Origin: Mytilus californianus
Taxonomy: Eukaryota; Mollusca; Bivalvia; Mytilida; Mytilidae
Assembly (NCBI RefSeq): GCF_021869535.1
Contig: NW_026262712.1
Location: 102,118,140 to 102,182,139 of the forward strand
DNA: 64,000 nt
Direction: 5' to 3'
Both the position numbers and the translations under genes were made by a program. A model generated the notes under the pieces. It did not search any database, was not told where the DNA came from, and was given only the letters and a program-made list of their open reading frames with translations. Every line of letters begins with the position of its first letter. Position 1 is the stretch's first letter. Shown in pieces: positions 1-13,628 of the stretch.

Positions 1-1018
1 AAAATTGCACTTTAAAAAATAAAATCAGAATTTATCTTTGTTTCAAATAATGAAATACTCGGCATGAGTAAAGTTTTATCCTGTGCAGTACTTCAGACAT
101 AATTTTACATAACATTTTATTGCATATAAGAAAATAACCATCACTGGAATTTTACCAAATTTTCACTCCTTTTTACTGTGTTCAAGCTTTAATTTATTAA
201 CAATGTAACCTCAAGTCGCAAAATATTCTATAGAAACACTTAAAAAAATAATGGTGGAAACATCCAAGGTATATGTTCATGACTCCAATTTGTTTTTACT
301 GTAATGAATGTAGGATTAATTTCAAGGGAATATTTTTCAACCCTTTTTCGTATGCAACCGGATGTGAAGTATTATGATTTGGTGGTACATGTGTATTACA
401 CCTATAATTAATAAAACTGGTAAGTAATTATTAGCAATCTAAATTCTGAAATATACATACTTTATTATTATGTACCTTTTCTTCATCATGTTAATAGTAA
501 TATGTTCAGTAACTTTATTTTAGAGAAATAGAAAAAGAGAAGACAATGATAAACAATCAGTAAATAACTAAAAGAAAAGCAAAACTAATGTCTTTGTACT
601 GTCTTTGTAACCAATGTGTGTTCTCTGCATTTGTTTTGGCTTTCTGGATTTTGTGGTATCTTAAGTTAACAACCCGTTTTCATAATTTAAAACTTCTTTT
701 ACAATCCTCTTAGCATTAGACTGCCATTTTTAATTCGAAATTTAACAGTGGTTTGCTGCAATGTATACCACCTTTTCTTATTGTTACCAATCCGAATCGT
801 ACGTGTCTTGATAATAACCGTTTTGACCATCATAATAATAGTCATCAGAATACTATTGCATTTGCATTGGAAAATAGACCGCCGTATAATTCAAGTGCTT
901 GTAAAGAATGGATAGTGTTCGGTTTATTTCTGAAAAAGAAAAATACATTATCACATCACATATGAATTTGGATAATACTGCCTAGTATATAATATATAAT
1001 ACTATTATCATTCTGTAT
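1..1018. other. AT-rich sequence with no recognisable feature
   Basis: I see only short chance open frames, no splice-bounded coding segment and no repeat structure here. It is probably intergenic or deep intronic sequence. Confidence 0.5.
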
Positions 1019-1413
1019 ATACAAAAGAAGATGTGGTATGATTGCCAATGAGACAACTCTCCACAAAAGACCAAATGACACAGACATTTACAACTATAGG
1101 TCACCGTACAGCCTTCAACAATGAGCAAAGCCCATACCGCATCGTCAGCTATAAAAGGCCCCGAAATGACAATGTAAAACAATTTAAACGAGAAAACTAA
1201 CGGCCTTATTTATGTACAAAAAATGAACGAAAAACAAATATGTAACACATAAACAAACGACAACCACTGAATGACAGGCTCCTGACTTGGGACAGGCATA
1301 CACACACAGAATGTGGCGGGGTTAAACATGTTAACGGGATCCCAACCCTCCCCTAACCTGGGACAGTGGTGTAACAGTACAACATACAACATGTGTATGT
1401 TAACGGGTACCAT
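1019..1413 (+). repeat. Rep-A dispersed repeat, long copy
   Basis: This is a long copy of a mussel-type dispersed repeat that opens with gatgtggtatgattgccaat and continues through a conserved block (caccgtacagccttcaacaa) to a segment containing cctgacttgggacaggcata. A second long copy at 20,949-21,310 is nearly identical over the same 360-390 bases, and fragments occur elsewhere in both orientations. I see no coding capacity and no terminal inverted repeats. The family is recognised from its recurrence in this window and from general familiarity with mussel DNA; its class (SINE, MITE or other) is not settled by the sequence. Confidence 0.8.
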
Positions 1414-2206
1414 ATGTTAGTACATGCATGGTTAAACATTTAATTACAATGCAAACTGTTCACCTTTCTGTTTTAATCAGAAAACTGGCAATGTTTCTTT
1501 ACAATAGTTGAAAGTTTATAAATAAAATGTGCAATGTCCGTCGAGCTGAAACTAAGATCAATATTAAATAAAAGGAACGTTACATTTCATACAATTTTGT
1601 TCTTTTTAGTCTGGTTTGGTAACTACAAATATTCGTTGACTTGATATCATATTGAATAATGTATATTTATATGATTTGGTTTGTACATATGTAACTGTAA
1701 TATATGATACCATTATTTTAGAGTTCTGTACTGATTATAATTGCATGTTATGTCATATGCACTTTGTAAGCCAACTAAAAAATTTTTTGCTGCTCGAGAC
1801 TACAAAGGGGAGGGTCGATAAACAACGCCAAAAAGTCATTTATTATGAATCTAATTTCTTCTTGGAAATTTGGTTGTGCCGGTATAGAAAAGAGAATATG
1901 TAAAAGAAAATGTATTTTAAACGGGATAGCACATCCTTATTTTAACGGGTTAACCTACCGATCCTTTTGAATAAACTTATTCTTAAAGGTTTCTTATACA
2001 TGTACAAAACTGTTATTCGATCTTTAGATTTTTTTTGGGGGTAATAATATCGATTTTGTTAACAGTAAATAAAAATCAAACTATATATGTGTTTTATACA
2101 TATTGTACAATCTGCTGATACCTGTATTTTGGCATTACAATAAGGTTATGTTTTCCTTTGACTCTTTATGACGTCTTTACACTTAATCCATTGTATGTTG
2201 AATGTG

Positions 2207-2590
2207 TACAGTCCCTGTAACGTAAAAGTTAACACTTTTTTCGTTCGGGAATCGTACGTACAGCGTGCGGGAATCGTTCGTCTAGAGTTCGGTCATCGTT
2301 CGTACATCATTCGTATAGCGTACGTACAACGTTCGGTCAGCGTTCGTTCATCGTTCGTGTGTCGTATGGTAAATGTCATCGTTTAGGGTTGAGTATATCG
2401 TTTGCATCATGGTATCGTAAAGCGTTTGATTTGTCGTATGGTACATGGTATGGTTTAGCGTTTAGCGTTTGATTTGTCGTATGGTACATGGTATGGTTTA
2501 GCGTTTAGCGTTTAGCGTTCGTTTATCGTATATGGTATATGATATCGTTTAACGTTTCATCTATCGTGTGGCATATCGTTTTGTAAAGCG
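2207..2590. repeat. CG-rich minisatellite (cgttcg / gcgtttag units)
   Basis: A strongly patterned tract. The left half repeats variants of cgttcgtacatcgttcgg, and the right half repeats gcgtttagcgtttgatttgt and ggtatggtacatggtatgg-like units. The left flank, gtacagtccctgtaacgtaa, reappears as its reverse complement at the right edge of a similar tract at 48,357-48,715. Open frames across this tract are by-products of the repeat, not genes. Confidence 0.85.
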
Positions 2591-4792
2591 TATGATATAT
2601 ATATTAGGTTTTTATTTCAGAAAATTATTTCAATTATTTTATTTTTTAATTTATTATAAAAAAAAATGCGGGATAAAAAAAACAATTATTAGATTGGATT
2701 GATTTATAGTTGGTTGCGTACTTATATATCCCGAACAACCAAATGAATGCACCTCTTTGCCGTGGTTGTTCTTTACTGCCAGCCGGAAGAAGAACTGTGG
2801 TGACCATATTTCTATACACCTGTCACCCTTTGGACTATATTAGATTGGAAAGATTGGATTGAAAACATTTCACTTGTTAATTAAATAATTAAAGCAAATA
2901 AGTTATCTTAATTATCATAATTTTTGTTTTATACTAATTGCGTAATTTTTTATGTCTTTTTGTAATTTTGAATCATTGTGTTAATAACATTTCAAATTCG
3001 ATCATTATAAAATTAAAAAAAAAACCTAAACAATACCCATAGTTCAATGGAACGTGAACTATCTATTCTAAATAAAATTTATTCAGTCGCAAAAAATAGT
3101 ATTGGTTGTAAACGATTTATCTTGATTGAGAAGCGTTTAGCAATGCAATAAACTTACTTTAAATGTACTATAACTTAATGTAGATAATTAGATTTCGAAC
3201 TGTATACCATTTCTTACCGATAGAAAAAAAACCTGTAACTAATATAATTACACTATGGAATACCCTGCTATATAAAACGAAGGGGAAACATTTCCTTCCA
3301 TCACATTTTGACATGAGTAACACGAGACCAAATACCGCGAAAAATATTAGTCTCTCTCTTCTCTCTCCTCTTCCTCCTCCTCCAAATATTTCTTTGGTCC
3401 AAATATTTCCTTGACACAATATTATATATAATGTTCTATAAATGAGGCTTTATATGAGATACACGTTTTATATCTAAATGTATTAAAAAAAGACAAGACA
3501 TCCATGGTAGTATATGTTCCCCTCAATATCAGAGTTTGATATAAACCGAAGATGGTCAGGGATTTATAAAAATTCGTGAAAACTTATATGGAACCAGCGT
3601 CGCTTGCAATTGCTGCTGTCGGTGTTAAAACTGTTATTTTGACTGTAAAAAGTGCTTAAGTTCATGTATGAGTAAAATACAGAAGAAGAAAAAATAACTC
3701 TTCCTTTTTTTTTTAGATTTCTTTATTTCAGAGGTAAGCTTCACAAACTTTCATGCATATCATCAAGATCGAATCACCTTTAATAACCAATCAAATGTAT
3801 TTTAAAAGTTTTTGATTTGTTCTTTGTACGAACTCATGAAATATTTGTCACTGGACATTATGCATGCAATCAATGATCAAATACAAATCTACAGTATTTA
3901 TAAGCATACTGCAATTGTATATATGAAAGAAACTATCAAAGAATATTTTACACATATTTGAAGGATCAAAAGAATCAGTTCTACAAATGGTTGTTATTAA
4001 TAGACTAATTCAATTTTACAAATAATACATGCCTCTGTAAAATTTCATATCGACGCACCAGACTATTTTCTTTTATCGTGCATAGCTCATTTTCCGATAC
4101 ACTTCAGGTTTTTGACGATCTTCTTACTTGTTCGTTACTTTCTAAAATTAAAATCCTACACAAATTGCCAAAACTTTTAATTCCATGCTAGACAGCGTAA
4201 AAGATAAATACACGTTTGTTAGTGTACAAACGGTGTTTTAAAGGCCGATATCCATTTGCACAGAAAAAGAATTAATTTTCGCCACAACTTAATTACGCCA
4301 ATTCTTCTTTTGCGTCACTATATTTTGAAAACTGCAGCATTCATTTGCGTCAATAAAACAAGTATACAATTGCGCAAATGTTATAGACTTATACATTTTA
4401 CTTTGATATTTACTGAAAAACTGGATTTCCTCCTCCTTTTTACGAGCTAGTTTCTGAGTGCTTAATTCATCTAAAACTATATGATCTTATTCACCATTCA
4501 AAATGATTGTGTACGAGTCATCAGTAAATAGTCTTGAAAAGCATGATTAAACAGCGTGCATTATATTTCCATTTATAATTTCTCCTTTTTTCCCTATAAA
4601 AGCCTGGCGGAATTTATAATCTTCACAACCACGACAGCTTTCAGGCTCTATATCAGACTCTTAACTTTAAAAAAAAAAAAATCAGTCATCCTTTCAAGTG
4701 AGTATTCTAATGTTACATGTGGTACAGGGACACAGTTATCGTCCTTTGGTTTTCATTGTCTACGAATATAGTCCCTAGTGTGAACAGTGTAT
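2591..4792. other. Unassigned AT-rich sequence
   Basis: No gene or clear element. The only oddity is at about 2,690-2,850, a GC-richer segment (catcccgaacaacc ... cctgtcacccttt) bracketed by direct copies of tagattgga, which may be a short unclassified insertion. Confidence 0.4.
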
Positions 4793-4933
4793 CAGAGGCG
4801 GATTTAGGGGGAGGGCCCAGGGGGGCCGGCCCTCTGAGAAAAATCTGGTTGATTATATAGGGAATAACTGAAGCATGACCCTCTTAGGCAGTCAGTAGGC
4901 CCCCACTTATGAAAATTTCTGGATCCGCCACTG
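4793..4933. mobile_element. MITE with CAGNGGCGGAT termini and 5-bp TSD
   Basis: The ends are inverted: CAGAGGCGGATTTAGG on the left, and the right end reads inward as CAGTGGCGGATCCAG. The element is directly bracketed by TGTAT at 4,788-4,792 and at 4,934-4,938, which looks like a 5-bp target duplication. About 141 bp, no coding potential. Related pieces lie at 5,392-5,490, 24,573-24,682 and 25,597-25,740. Confidence 0.8.
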
Positions 4934-5391
4934 TGTATAACTTGCATTTTTTATTTAATACACTTTCCTAATTTATTTCTTGATATTTAATGCATGAAAT
5001 ATTAAGTAGGGGAATGAAATTACATGTTAAAAAAATTTAGGTGCTGAATCTTTATGTTAAGTAGTGATTTGGTCCAGTTAAAAAAAGGTCAAATTTTATT
5101 ACGTCTGAAGCTGTCAAACTGAACTTAAGACTCACTTAACACAGAATTGTCAATATTTTGAGTTAGAGCTGGTAGAAGTTTCTATAATGTTGATATTATT
5201 TGTCCCACTAGTAGTACACTACACTGTAAAAATCTTTTTGAGATAGAGCAGGTGCGATTTTTTAATTTGAATTTATTGTCTAAAAGAAATGCACTACGAA
5301 ATAATTGTGTTCTCGGGCCATGTAGGTAAATCGGTTGGAGGTAAATATGACACAATTAAGTTCCATTTATTGGTGCGATTTATACTATAAC

Positions 5392-5490
5392 ACTAGCGGA
5401 TTTAGGGTTTTTTTTTTTTTTTTTTTTTTTTGGGGGGGGGGGGGTTCGCAACACCCCCCCCTCCCCCCCCCCCCCCCCCCCCATCCCGCT
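5392..5490. mobile_element. Remnant of the CAGNGGCGGAT MITE with homopolymer expansion
   Basis: An actagcggatttaggg terminus runs into about 24 T, then 12 G, then C-rich runs (5,409-5,482). The G and C runs can pair as an inverted structure. The other terminus is not recognisable. The homopolymers may be partly assembly artefacts. Confidence 0.55.
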
Positions 5491-6552
5491 TGAAAATCTT
5501 AAATTAATTTTTGTATTTGCCATTTCTTGTTTTAATGTTATCTTTACTATAAATTGAACATCCAGGGTGACACGTTGTCGCTACACTCCTTTAAATATAC
5601 ACATGTCATAATTACATTGGCTTGAGGGTAACTTGATAATTAGAGGATCAAAGGATTTAATTCAGACAATCAAAGGCAGCTATCTTTACTTTGTATTTTT
5701 ATGATTAAAACGACGTTTTTTGTTAGCTTATATTGAAGAAAAAAACTTTTTCACCCTATCATATACATAAGATTTTTTTTACTGAATCTAAGGATATTGC
5801 AAACTTTATTTCCACATCTGTACCTAGTGCTCAAATGTATAGCATTCTAAATGAAAACTGGAAATCCACCTAGTTATTTTCCTTTTCATAAACGTGAAAT
5901 GTACGGATTAAAAAGATGCTTCTAATATGCGTGGCTGCACTATTTCCCATGCATTGTCTATTCAACTTCACAGGACGGAATTTATTGCAAATTTTGCGTT
6001 TTGTACGCTACTGACGACAATCCCGGACAGTTTGTTAAAAAAACACGTTCAGAATTGGGAAAAGCAAATGGTGAATGTTAATCTCACAAACAAACAAAAA
6101 AATACCACTAAACAGCCTTATTAAGATCACAAAACTTTATCAACACACATGATAAGACGCGGCTAGTGGAATAGATGCAAGGGGTGATACAGCAATTGCA
6201 AAACGGGTAGATACGATCTGTAATTAAATAATTAAACTAATCTAAAGAGTTTATTTAGAGTAACCATATGCCGGATGAACAAAAAGGTTGCCAATTATTG
6301 AAAAACATATTGTTTGGTATAACAAGAAAACTTCTCTAGTGTTCAAAAACATTTCTCACAACCCCCCGCTTCAAGCTCTGGATTTTCAATATGGTAGTTG
6401 GAACAAATAACACCTAACCGTTCTGACAAAGCGGTAATTTCTTCGCCCGGGGATATGAATTTGACATTAATCTTCCTTCAGTAACTTTACAATACCCAGC
6501 CGTGTCATTTCTGTATATTGTACATGTAGATAGTACGTGTGATACATGTATA
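5491..6552. other. Unassigned AT-rich sequence
   Basis: No supported gene, repeat or structured element was seen here. Confidence 0.4.
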
Positions 6553-7890
6553 TGTTACTGGGAATTTGTGAAATCAGGGATTTTGTAAAATCACTGAAAG
6601 TTCAGGGAATTTGTAAAATCACTGAACTGATTAGTAATTTTATAAAATCCCTGATTTTAACTAGTGATTTTACAAAATCCCTGAAATAATTAAGATTTTT
6701 TTTACAGATTCACTGAATTAAATTCAGGGAATTGGTAAAATAAATTCATTCATTTTTATTAAGAATTTCTGTGAAAAAAGCCTACAATAGTAACGTACAC
6801 TCAATAAGTTTGAGGTTAACCTAGCCTTTATTTTAATACTAAGTGAGCAGTTTGCATGCACTATACAACTGACATACTGTAGAAAAAGGCTCAGGTACAG
6901 ATGTCTTTAAATCAAGAGCAAAAATACAAACAAAAATTACTTCAAATAATTGAGGTAAAATTAAAGTGCAACATATGGAACCGGGGAAAATATGATGAAA
7001 TTTTGGAACATGTTGTCAATGAGCCACAGAAAGAAGACAAAACAAGCTCTTATCACTACCTTGTTTGAAAGAAAGTAACTGTTTATTATATTTTTTCTGT
7101 AATTACTGTAAAAAATAAAACCAATTACATCAAATTTTAAAAAATCAAATATAAAAACGGATCATTAGGTTGATTGCTGTCATAAAAGAAGAAAAACACA
7201 TATGTTAGGTATAAGAAATTGAGTGGGTTAGGGTATGTGATCCAGTGGCAAATATTACATGCATTTTCAGAGCAAGAGCATCTTATTGCTGCATGAAAAT
7301 TGATATATAAAAAGCAAATAAGTGTTGTATCATTAATTTGCTGCCTACAAAATAACATTTATATTCACAAAATAATAATAAAAAAAGACAACAGAAAATA
7401 TAGGTAAGAATACTTTGTTTTGTACTTGCATGTTTATGAATAGGTTCTAACCAAGCAAAAATAAAAAAGTTTTACTTTGGTTGATTTGATACAGACATTC
7501 ATCGAAAAGCAGGGCAATTATGTAACAATAGATGTCACCCAAACTTGCCATGCAAAAATAAGTAAATTTACAGTGGTCTAAAAATCCGTTTATATGCCTT
7601 TTAGTCATAATCATTATACACTAGTTCTAGCTCATAGTGTTTATTAAACAAAATCATTAGTGATGATAACTCTATTTTTATATTAAGAAAAACACATTTC
7701 TAATAGCAAGTTATACTTAATTGTAATCAGGGATTTTACAAAATCCCTAGCTCTATTTTCAGTGATTTTGTAAAATCCCAGACAATTTCAGGGATTTTAC
7801 AAAACCACTGAAACTGTTAGCGATTTTACAAAATCACTGATTAGTCCATTGATTTTACAAAATCCCTGATTTTACAAATTCCCTGTAACA
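6553..7890. mobile_element. Ginger-like DNA transposon remnant with composite TIRs
   Basis: A 1,338-bp element that starts TGTTACTGGGAATTTGTGAA and ends with the inverse, ...ACAAATTCCCTGTAACA. It is flanked on both sides by TATA (6,549-6,552 and 7,891-7,894), a 4-bp target duplication. Each end carries about 160-180 bp of repeated units built on CAGGGATTTTGTAAAATCAC in alternating orientation, so the inverted termini are composite. The interior holds a 55-residue integrase-like relic (6,901-7,068). TGTNR termini and 4-bp duplications are known features of the Ginger superfamily; assignment to it is inference. The element is far too short to be autonomous. Confidence 0.75.
6901..7068 (+). pseudogene. 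N-terminal relic of KRBA2/Ginger-type integrase protein
   Basis: An ATG-initiated 55-codon frame inside the TIR element reads MSLNQEQKYKQKLL... then KYDEILEHVVNEPQ... and SSYHYLV before TGA at 7,066. The pattern of an amphipathic N-terminus, a KYDEI-(L/V)-EHV stretch and a YxYL(V/L) segment just before an expected KKYDV resembles the start of the integrase-like proteins annotated as KRAB-A-domain-containing protein 2-like in invertebrates. The codons after the stop read KK, as expected if the frame once continued, but nothing more of the integrase core (zinc finger, DDE) is present. The resemblance is from memory, not a search; a chance frame is the alternative. It is a truncated, non-functional remnant in either case. 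Confidence 0.55.
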
Positions 7891-7894
7891 TATA

Positions 7895-8847
7895 TACACC
7901 AGACTTACCAATTCAAGTGAATTTTATCTTTAAGAGGACTCCATATCGGGTAACATTAAATATACATAAAAATAAAATTACAAATAAAATAAAATGATAA
8001 TGATAAGTTCAAACGTTGATTTATTAAATGCACATAGTACGTATTTGTAAACTTATATTATTACTTTATTTAAAATTTTATTTTTCTCGTTGGGTTGTTG
8101 TCCATTTACGTTTACCCAATATTCTTTTTTTCGGTATTTGTATTTTTGTAAAAAGCCGCTCAACAATCAATTTCACTAGAAATTTAACATGAAAAATACT
8201 CATAAGTCATGAACATTAAAGTATAACTTGCTATCAATTTTTGTCGAAAAATTGTTTTTGTGCACTATGACTCGTATATGCACACATGACGAATGTAAAT
8301 ATTCGTTGAACGCTTTTTTTTTCCAGTTGTTATTTTGGAAAATTTTGATATTTAACTTCGAGAGGTATCTAATTTTTTTTTTTTAAATATTGAGGGCACG
8401 TGCCACTGATTACTCAACTATTAATCCGTGAATTATCCAATCAACAAAATTGATTGGATTATCCTTATTGCTTATGAATATTATATCATTTTTATTAAAA
8501 CAGTGTTTTGAGTAAATTAAATTACACACATTATACGTTATTTTTCAGTTGTTGCGGAATTGTTTCATGTTTACTTTATGCGTTGTTTATTTGTACGATT
8601 ATGAAGAAAAAAATGCATTTTTCAGTTTCTCGTATAATCTTTGTCTGTTACATGTATATATTTCTTGCATGTAGATACATAGTTCTCGTATCACACTGCA
8701 CGAACGGAATGTGATAAGATATTAATTCACGAAAAACTTAATTTTACTTATTAGAAAAATACCCAAATATGATAAATGACAGAAACTGAGAGGAAAACGG
8801 AGATTATCTAAATTCCCTCAGGCTATAATACTGGGCCCGTATGCATC
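7895..8847. other. Unassigned AT-rich sequence
   Basis: No feature recognised. Short open frames lack any recognisable composition or motif. Confidence 0.4.
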
Positions 8848-8911
8848 ATAAAATTGAGAATGGAAATGGGGAATGTGTCAAAGAGACAACAACCCGACCA
8901 AAGAGCTTCTT
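8848..8911 (+). repeat. Rep-B fragment
   Basis: A short copy of the Rep-B family, identified by ggaaatggggaatgtgtcaa followed by agagacaacaacccgaccaa. The full-length relative is at 14,774-15,405. Confidence 0.75.
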
Positions 8912-11900
8912 CAGTTAAAATTCGTTCATGTCCTACGATAAATGACGATACAAAACAAAATCTTGCTTCTTGAAAATTAAGGAGAAATGTTGATGAGAAA
9001 TTCAAATCTTATTTCCCTTTTCAAACTCTGGTCGTTCGAGGAATTCATATTGGACAAGAACGAGTTAATTGTAAATAGGGGAATAAATCTTACTTCATAC
9101 AATTTGAAATTAAATCGTACTTTTTTTCACAAAAAGGCTATCGTAATAGAGATAATTAAAAAAAAAGATATTTCAGAATTTCACTCGTTCAAGAAATGTA
9201 TTACTAGACAAGAAGTCTTCAACTTATCAGTTTATTGTGTCCCTGTTTAGCACATACCTAAATATCATTTGATCCCAAAATTGTCAACAACATTTGATTT
9301 GTCGTAGTAAATTCTATTGAGCACAAAACAAATCCAAACCAGATTTGAATTATATGGCTATTCATTTTTTGTCTTAAAGAAATATAAAGAAAAATAATAA
9401 TTCACTTGTTTGACTTTGAAACACGGAGTTAATGCAATGTACTTTAAATTACATTTTGCACAAAATATCAATTTCATCCTAAAATGAAAAACTCTTTCTT
9501 CATAGAAATGTATGAAATAGTTTACACCGGACATTAAACAACCGACAATCAACCAACTAAAATATATCCAAGGGATTATCATTATGCATGTATATGTATA
9601 TAAATGCCGGATACCATAAAAATATATTGAACAATCAACAAAATATAAGTGCTGTCAAAAGAAAAATAATTGATTATCATTAGGATATCAAAATAATTCG
9701 CGTACAAAGTTTATAAATCGATCTATTTAACACACTATATAGATGTATTTAGAAGTCACAGTAAGCATTAAACTAATGCATGGCGAAAAATAAATATACG
9801 AAAACAATAGGTACAATGTGCAAATTATATTTAAAATCAAAGTTCTGAAGTACTGAACATCGGATGACCACAGGTTCTTGTGGATGGTCAAAAGCACATG
9901 TCACAGAAACAGATCACATCTCTATACCTGAAACTGAGGTTAATTTACAGAGATTTTTTTTTGTTATACAAGTTCGTGCTTGGATGATGAATAAATGACA
10001 GGAAATTCAACCTCACCGTAATAACTATTATATTGTAGTGATACAAATCAGTATACCTTAGACTATTATACTAATATAATAATAGTTCCAGAGAATACAC
10101 TGGTTTGTTGTTATATATTATATTAATATTACGGTTGCATGTATATATAATTTTCATCTATTTGTATATCATACTATTCTACTATTATTATAGTTAAATG
10201 CAAGTGCATGGTGGACACTCTTCTGTAAAAAAAAATCAAAGTCTTAAAGGCTGTAAAAGCAATTGCTGCCATGTTAATGTTTTGTGGACTTTTATTTTTC
10301 ATCCATATATATAAGAATTAAACCTGACAGGACAGGAGTGTTGACTAGTGAGAAGCAAGACGGTTTTAACTTTATATCAATATAAGACTTTAACAGGAAA
10401 TCATTTTAAATATGTTTTATATTTTACAAGGAGACAACAAGTTTACCAGGCTAAAGTTGGGGTTAATTATACATGTGCTGAAACATATAACTGAAAAAAA
10501 AATCATTATGGATTATCCCCTGGTAGTGTTTGTAACTGGGCAATAATTTCCTTTATTGATTTAATTTTAACCATTTTCATAATTAATTTAAATTAACCAT
10601 TCAGTTAAAACATTTCAACTTTCTAGACGCTAATGTTGAAAAACGGGACAGAAATAAAATATCTTACAAGACATAAACATGTAAAAAATAAATATATATT
10701 TCAGCTTACTAAAAATATTTTCATAATGTTACTTTGACATCATTTCTTAAAACTAAGTCCCAAACATAATTGCTCAGTTGACATGTGTCATCCTCATGCG
10801 ATACGAGATAACTATAATTCTGATGCAATCCCGAAAAGGGGGGTCATCATAAACAAACATGACATTAAATTGTCATTATACGAACTAGAACAAACAGCTC
10901 TATGTTGCTTTGATATTTATCAATTTTCAGGAAACATGTGAAATAAATTTCAGGTCCATTTCATTATAGTGCCTAACAAGATTGTGTGAGGTAGACGAAA
11001 TTGACCTTAAAACGATCGTATTGTCTTTTGATGTCCAAAAATAGGCAGATCGGACATATACGGACTTTATCTAATGACTACATAAATTTGGGATTTATTA
11101 TTATTATAATATTCTAATGAAACTGAAAATTGTATTTTTTTTAGGATAAACAACAATTTTACCTGGCGTAGCCGTTCATAAATGTTTTTCTGCAATTATC
11201 TTCGAAAAATGGCGTATTTAATGGAATAGAACGTTAATACAGTAAACTTTCTCTTTTTTCTCCGCAATAGGCTATCAAAATTAATTTATCTAATGTGCAT
11301 GTGGAAAATTATGTGAAAAGATAAAAAGTGGCAATTGTTACCTTTCATACCTTAAGTTTCGTTCATCTGATTCTGACCAATGCTTATATACTAAATATCT
11401 ATTTATATGCCGCTATTATTGTTGTTGTTACCAATTATGTAAATCAATTGTATCTGATTTTATGCCCTTTATGGGCCCTGTAATTTGGGAAATAAAAAAA
11501 AAATCTATTCATTGATAAAACGTAATATGGACTGGTCCAGTGTCCAGTTTGCAGGTCATTTAATTTTCTGTACACATTCATGCACGCTCTGATTTAATCA
11601 ATATACTCGTACGAAAAAGCATGAACAGTTTGAAGGTAATCTAATAATAACTTAATCCAATCAAATTGCATAAGATTCAATAACAATGTCAAGTCCACAT
11701 CATAATGAGTAATAGAGGTAAACTGGGTAGGGAGAAAATGACAGATATTTCAAGTTAATATTTATGCAATAACGAATTAAAATTTGTCAACCAAAAGTTT
11801 TGCTACAATTTCAAAAACATGTCGTTCTGTATGGGTATAGTTTTCGGATCTTTCATTAGCGTATTTAAGGCTATAAAAAGTTTGGGCTTCAAAAGTTCAC

Positions 11901-13148
11901 ACAATTATTGACTTTATACAGAAAATTCGTCCTTGTAAAACATTTAATAGTTCACAAATGATACGCGATTTTAAAGTAAAATTATTTCTTAAAACACTGC
12001 AAAAAATTTCATTCATATTGATAAAGTGGTATCGTCATAAAGTGCGTTGAAATGAACAGTGGTATAGCAAACATCGAATTCCCTCACAAAATGTTATCAC
12101 ACACTACAGTAAGGGGAGTCAGTTAAGTTTGTCTATTTTTAGATACTATACAGGTAATCTTTTGACACTACGTATACAACCTGTGTGACCTGTGTAGTGA
12201 TTTTGATTTTACGATAAATTCATGAATGAACGATAATTTTATGAATGAACATGAGCACCTGACCTCTTTCTTAAACACCTATTAAACATATAAAACCGTA
12301 TTTAATAAGGAGATAATTCAGTCAAATTTTCAGTACTAAATCAACAACTGAAATGATTCCATTTTTTGATGAAACATCGTACGAACGGAGAACGGAATCG
12401 CAGGTATAAAAATGCACTTTTTTCCCTTGTAATGACCGCGGATCTATAATTTTTATAGATCGGTTGAAATCCCAAAACTAATTTGCATAATGGAAATTTA
12501 GGCGATAGCAATACATCGGAGTGACCTCAAGGTCATCCTCTGTAAAAATAACTTTAATTTATTAAACTTATGACTTTAATTTAAGTATTTTTGATGGGAT
12601 GTTGAAGTTTCCAGAACATAGAAAATACACAAGAAAACCTCTTATTATACTATCAAAATGTGCTTGTGGTACATTTAACTTTATATAATTGTTTAAGAAT
12701 TTAGTTTATTCTTACTCATTCGGACATCTGTGTCCCTGGGTCTGAACAAGAAATTGCGAGGACGTTATGCTGATCAGTTTACCTATAAATTGATTTTTCA
12801 ACAGAATTTTATGTTTATAAAATTTTTAAATTTTAGTTTTTTCTTTGTGAAAACAGAATAGCCCTAAAGCTAAATGTCATCGTCAGATGTATAATGGAAG
12901 GCGCTAAACATTTTAGAATATATACCACCTGCTGGTTATCTTTTTACCTGGACACAGATCTTATTACGTAACAAGTACGAATGTAAAACTATCGATATGG
13001 TTTAGTCAGTAGAATATACACGGTATCACTGGACTGGGGTTTTTAAGATATTTTGATCTGACAATGTATGTAAATTTATTTATGCTTTATGTAAAAAAAA
13101 TCTTTTAAAATGTGTTGACTTGGCGCATATATATATATATATATATAT
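8912..13148. other. Long AT-rich stretch with no gene
   Basis: I find no coding exon or complete element. At about 11,390-11,510 a segment ending tgccctttatgggccctgta, atttgggaaataaa and an A run resembles the 3-prime tail of a non-LTR retrotransposon, but no upstream coding part is visible. A dinucleotide AT run lies at 13,125-13,148, directly before the LINE fragment. Confidence 0.4.
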
Positions 13149-13628
13149 TCAAAATCGGAGAACTGATTTCCAATTATAGACCAATCACATTATTATCAGC
13201 AGTAGGCAAAGTATTTAAAAAAAAATGTACTTAAAAACGTATTTAATCACTTAATTAGTTATAATATTTCAAATAGACAAGAAAGCGTTTTTTTTTTAAA
13301 GTTTATATTTGCCTTTTGAGAATACCAATGCAGGAGTGCACAAGGCTCTGTATTAGGTCCCCTACTGTGATAATTCCTTATTCATGTAAATGACATAGCT
13401 AGTAATTTGATAAGTCTAACTCGATTGTGTGCTGATGAAACATCCCTTTCTTATTCAAGTAATAGTCCTTACACGATAGAAGATGTCTTAAATAGCGACT
13501 TAGAACAAATCTCAGCATGGTCTAAAGATTGGCTTATTGATTTTAATCCTAACAAGACAAATGCTATGCTATTCTCCTGTAGTTCTTGCTCAGATGATAT
13601 TAAAATAGAACTTCAAATTAGTTATTAA
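13149..13628 (+). pseudogene. Decayed LINE reverse transcriptase fragment
   Basis: Successive RT blocks can be read in broken frames: SNYRPITLLSAVGKVF (block 2-like), then AQGSVLGPLL followed by in-frame stops, VNDIAS, then CADETSLSY where the catalytic FADD is expected, and finally a thumb-proximal segment DLEQISAWSKDWLIDFNPNK. These are hallmark motifs of non-LTR (jockey/CR1/RTE-like) reverse transcriptases. The first Asp of the active-site pair survives but the second is Glu, the GVPQGS motif is altered, and several frames must be joined, so this is a dead fragment without endonuclease or 3-prime end. It is unrelated in detail to the element at 34.6-39.1 kb. Confidence 0.85.

Noticed and set aside
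8987..9250. 87-codon plus-strand frame
   Set aside because: No motif, Lys/Asn/Ile-rich as expected for chance frames in AT-rich DNA, and no splice context.
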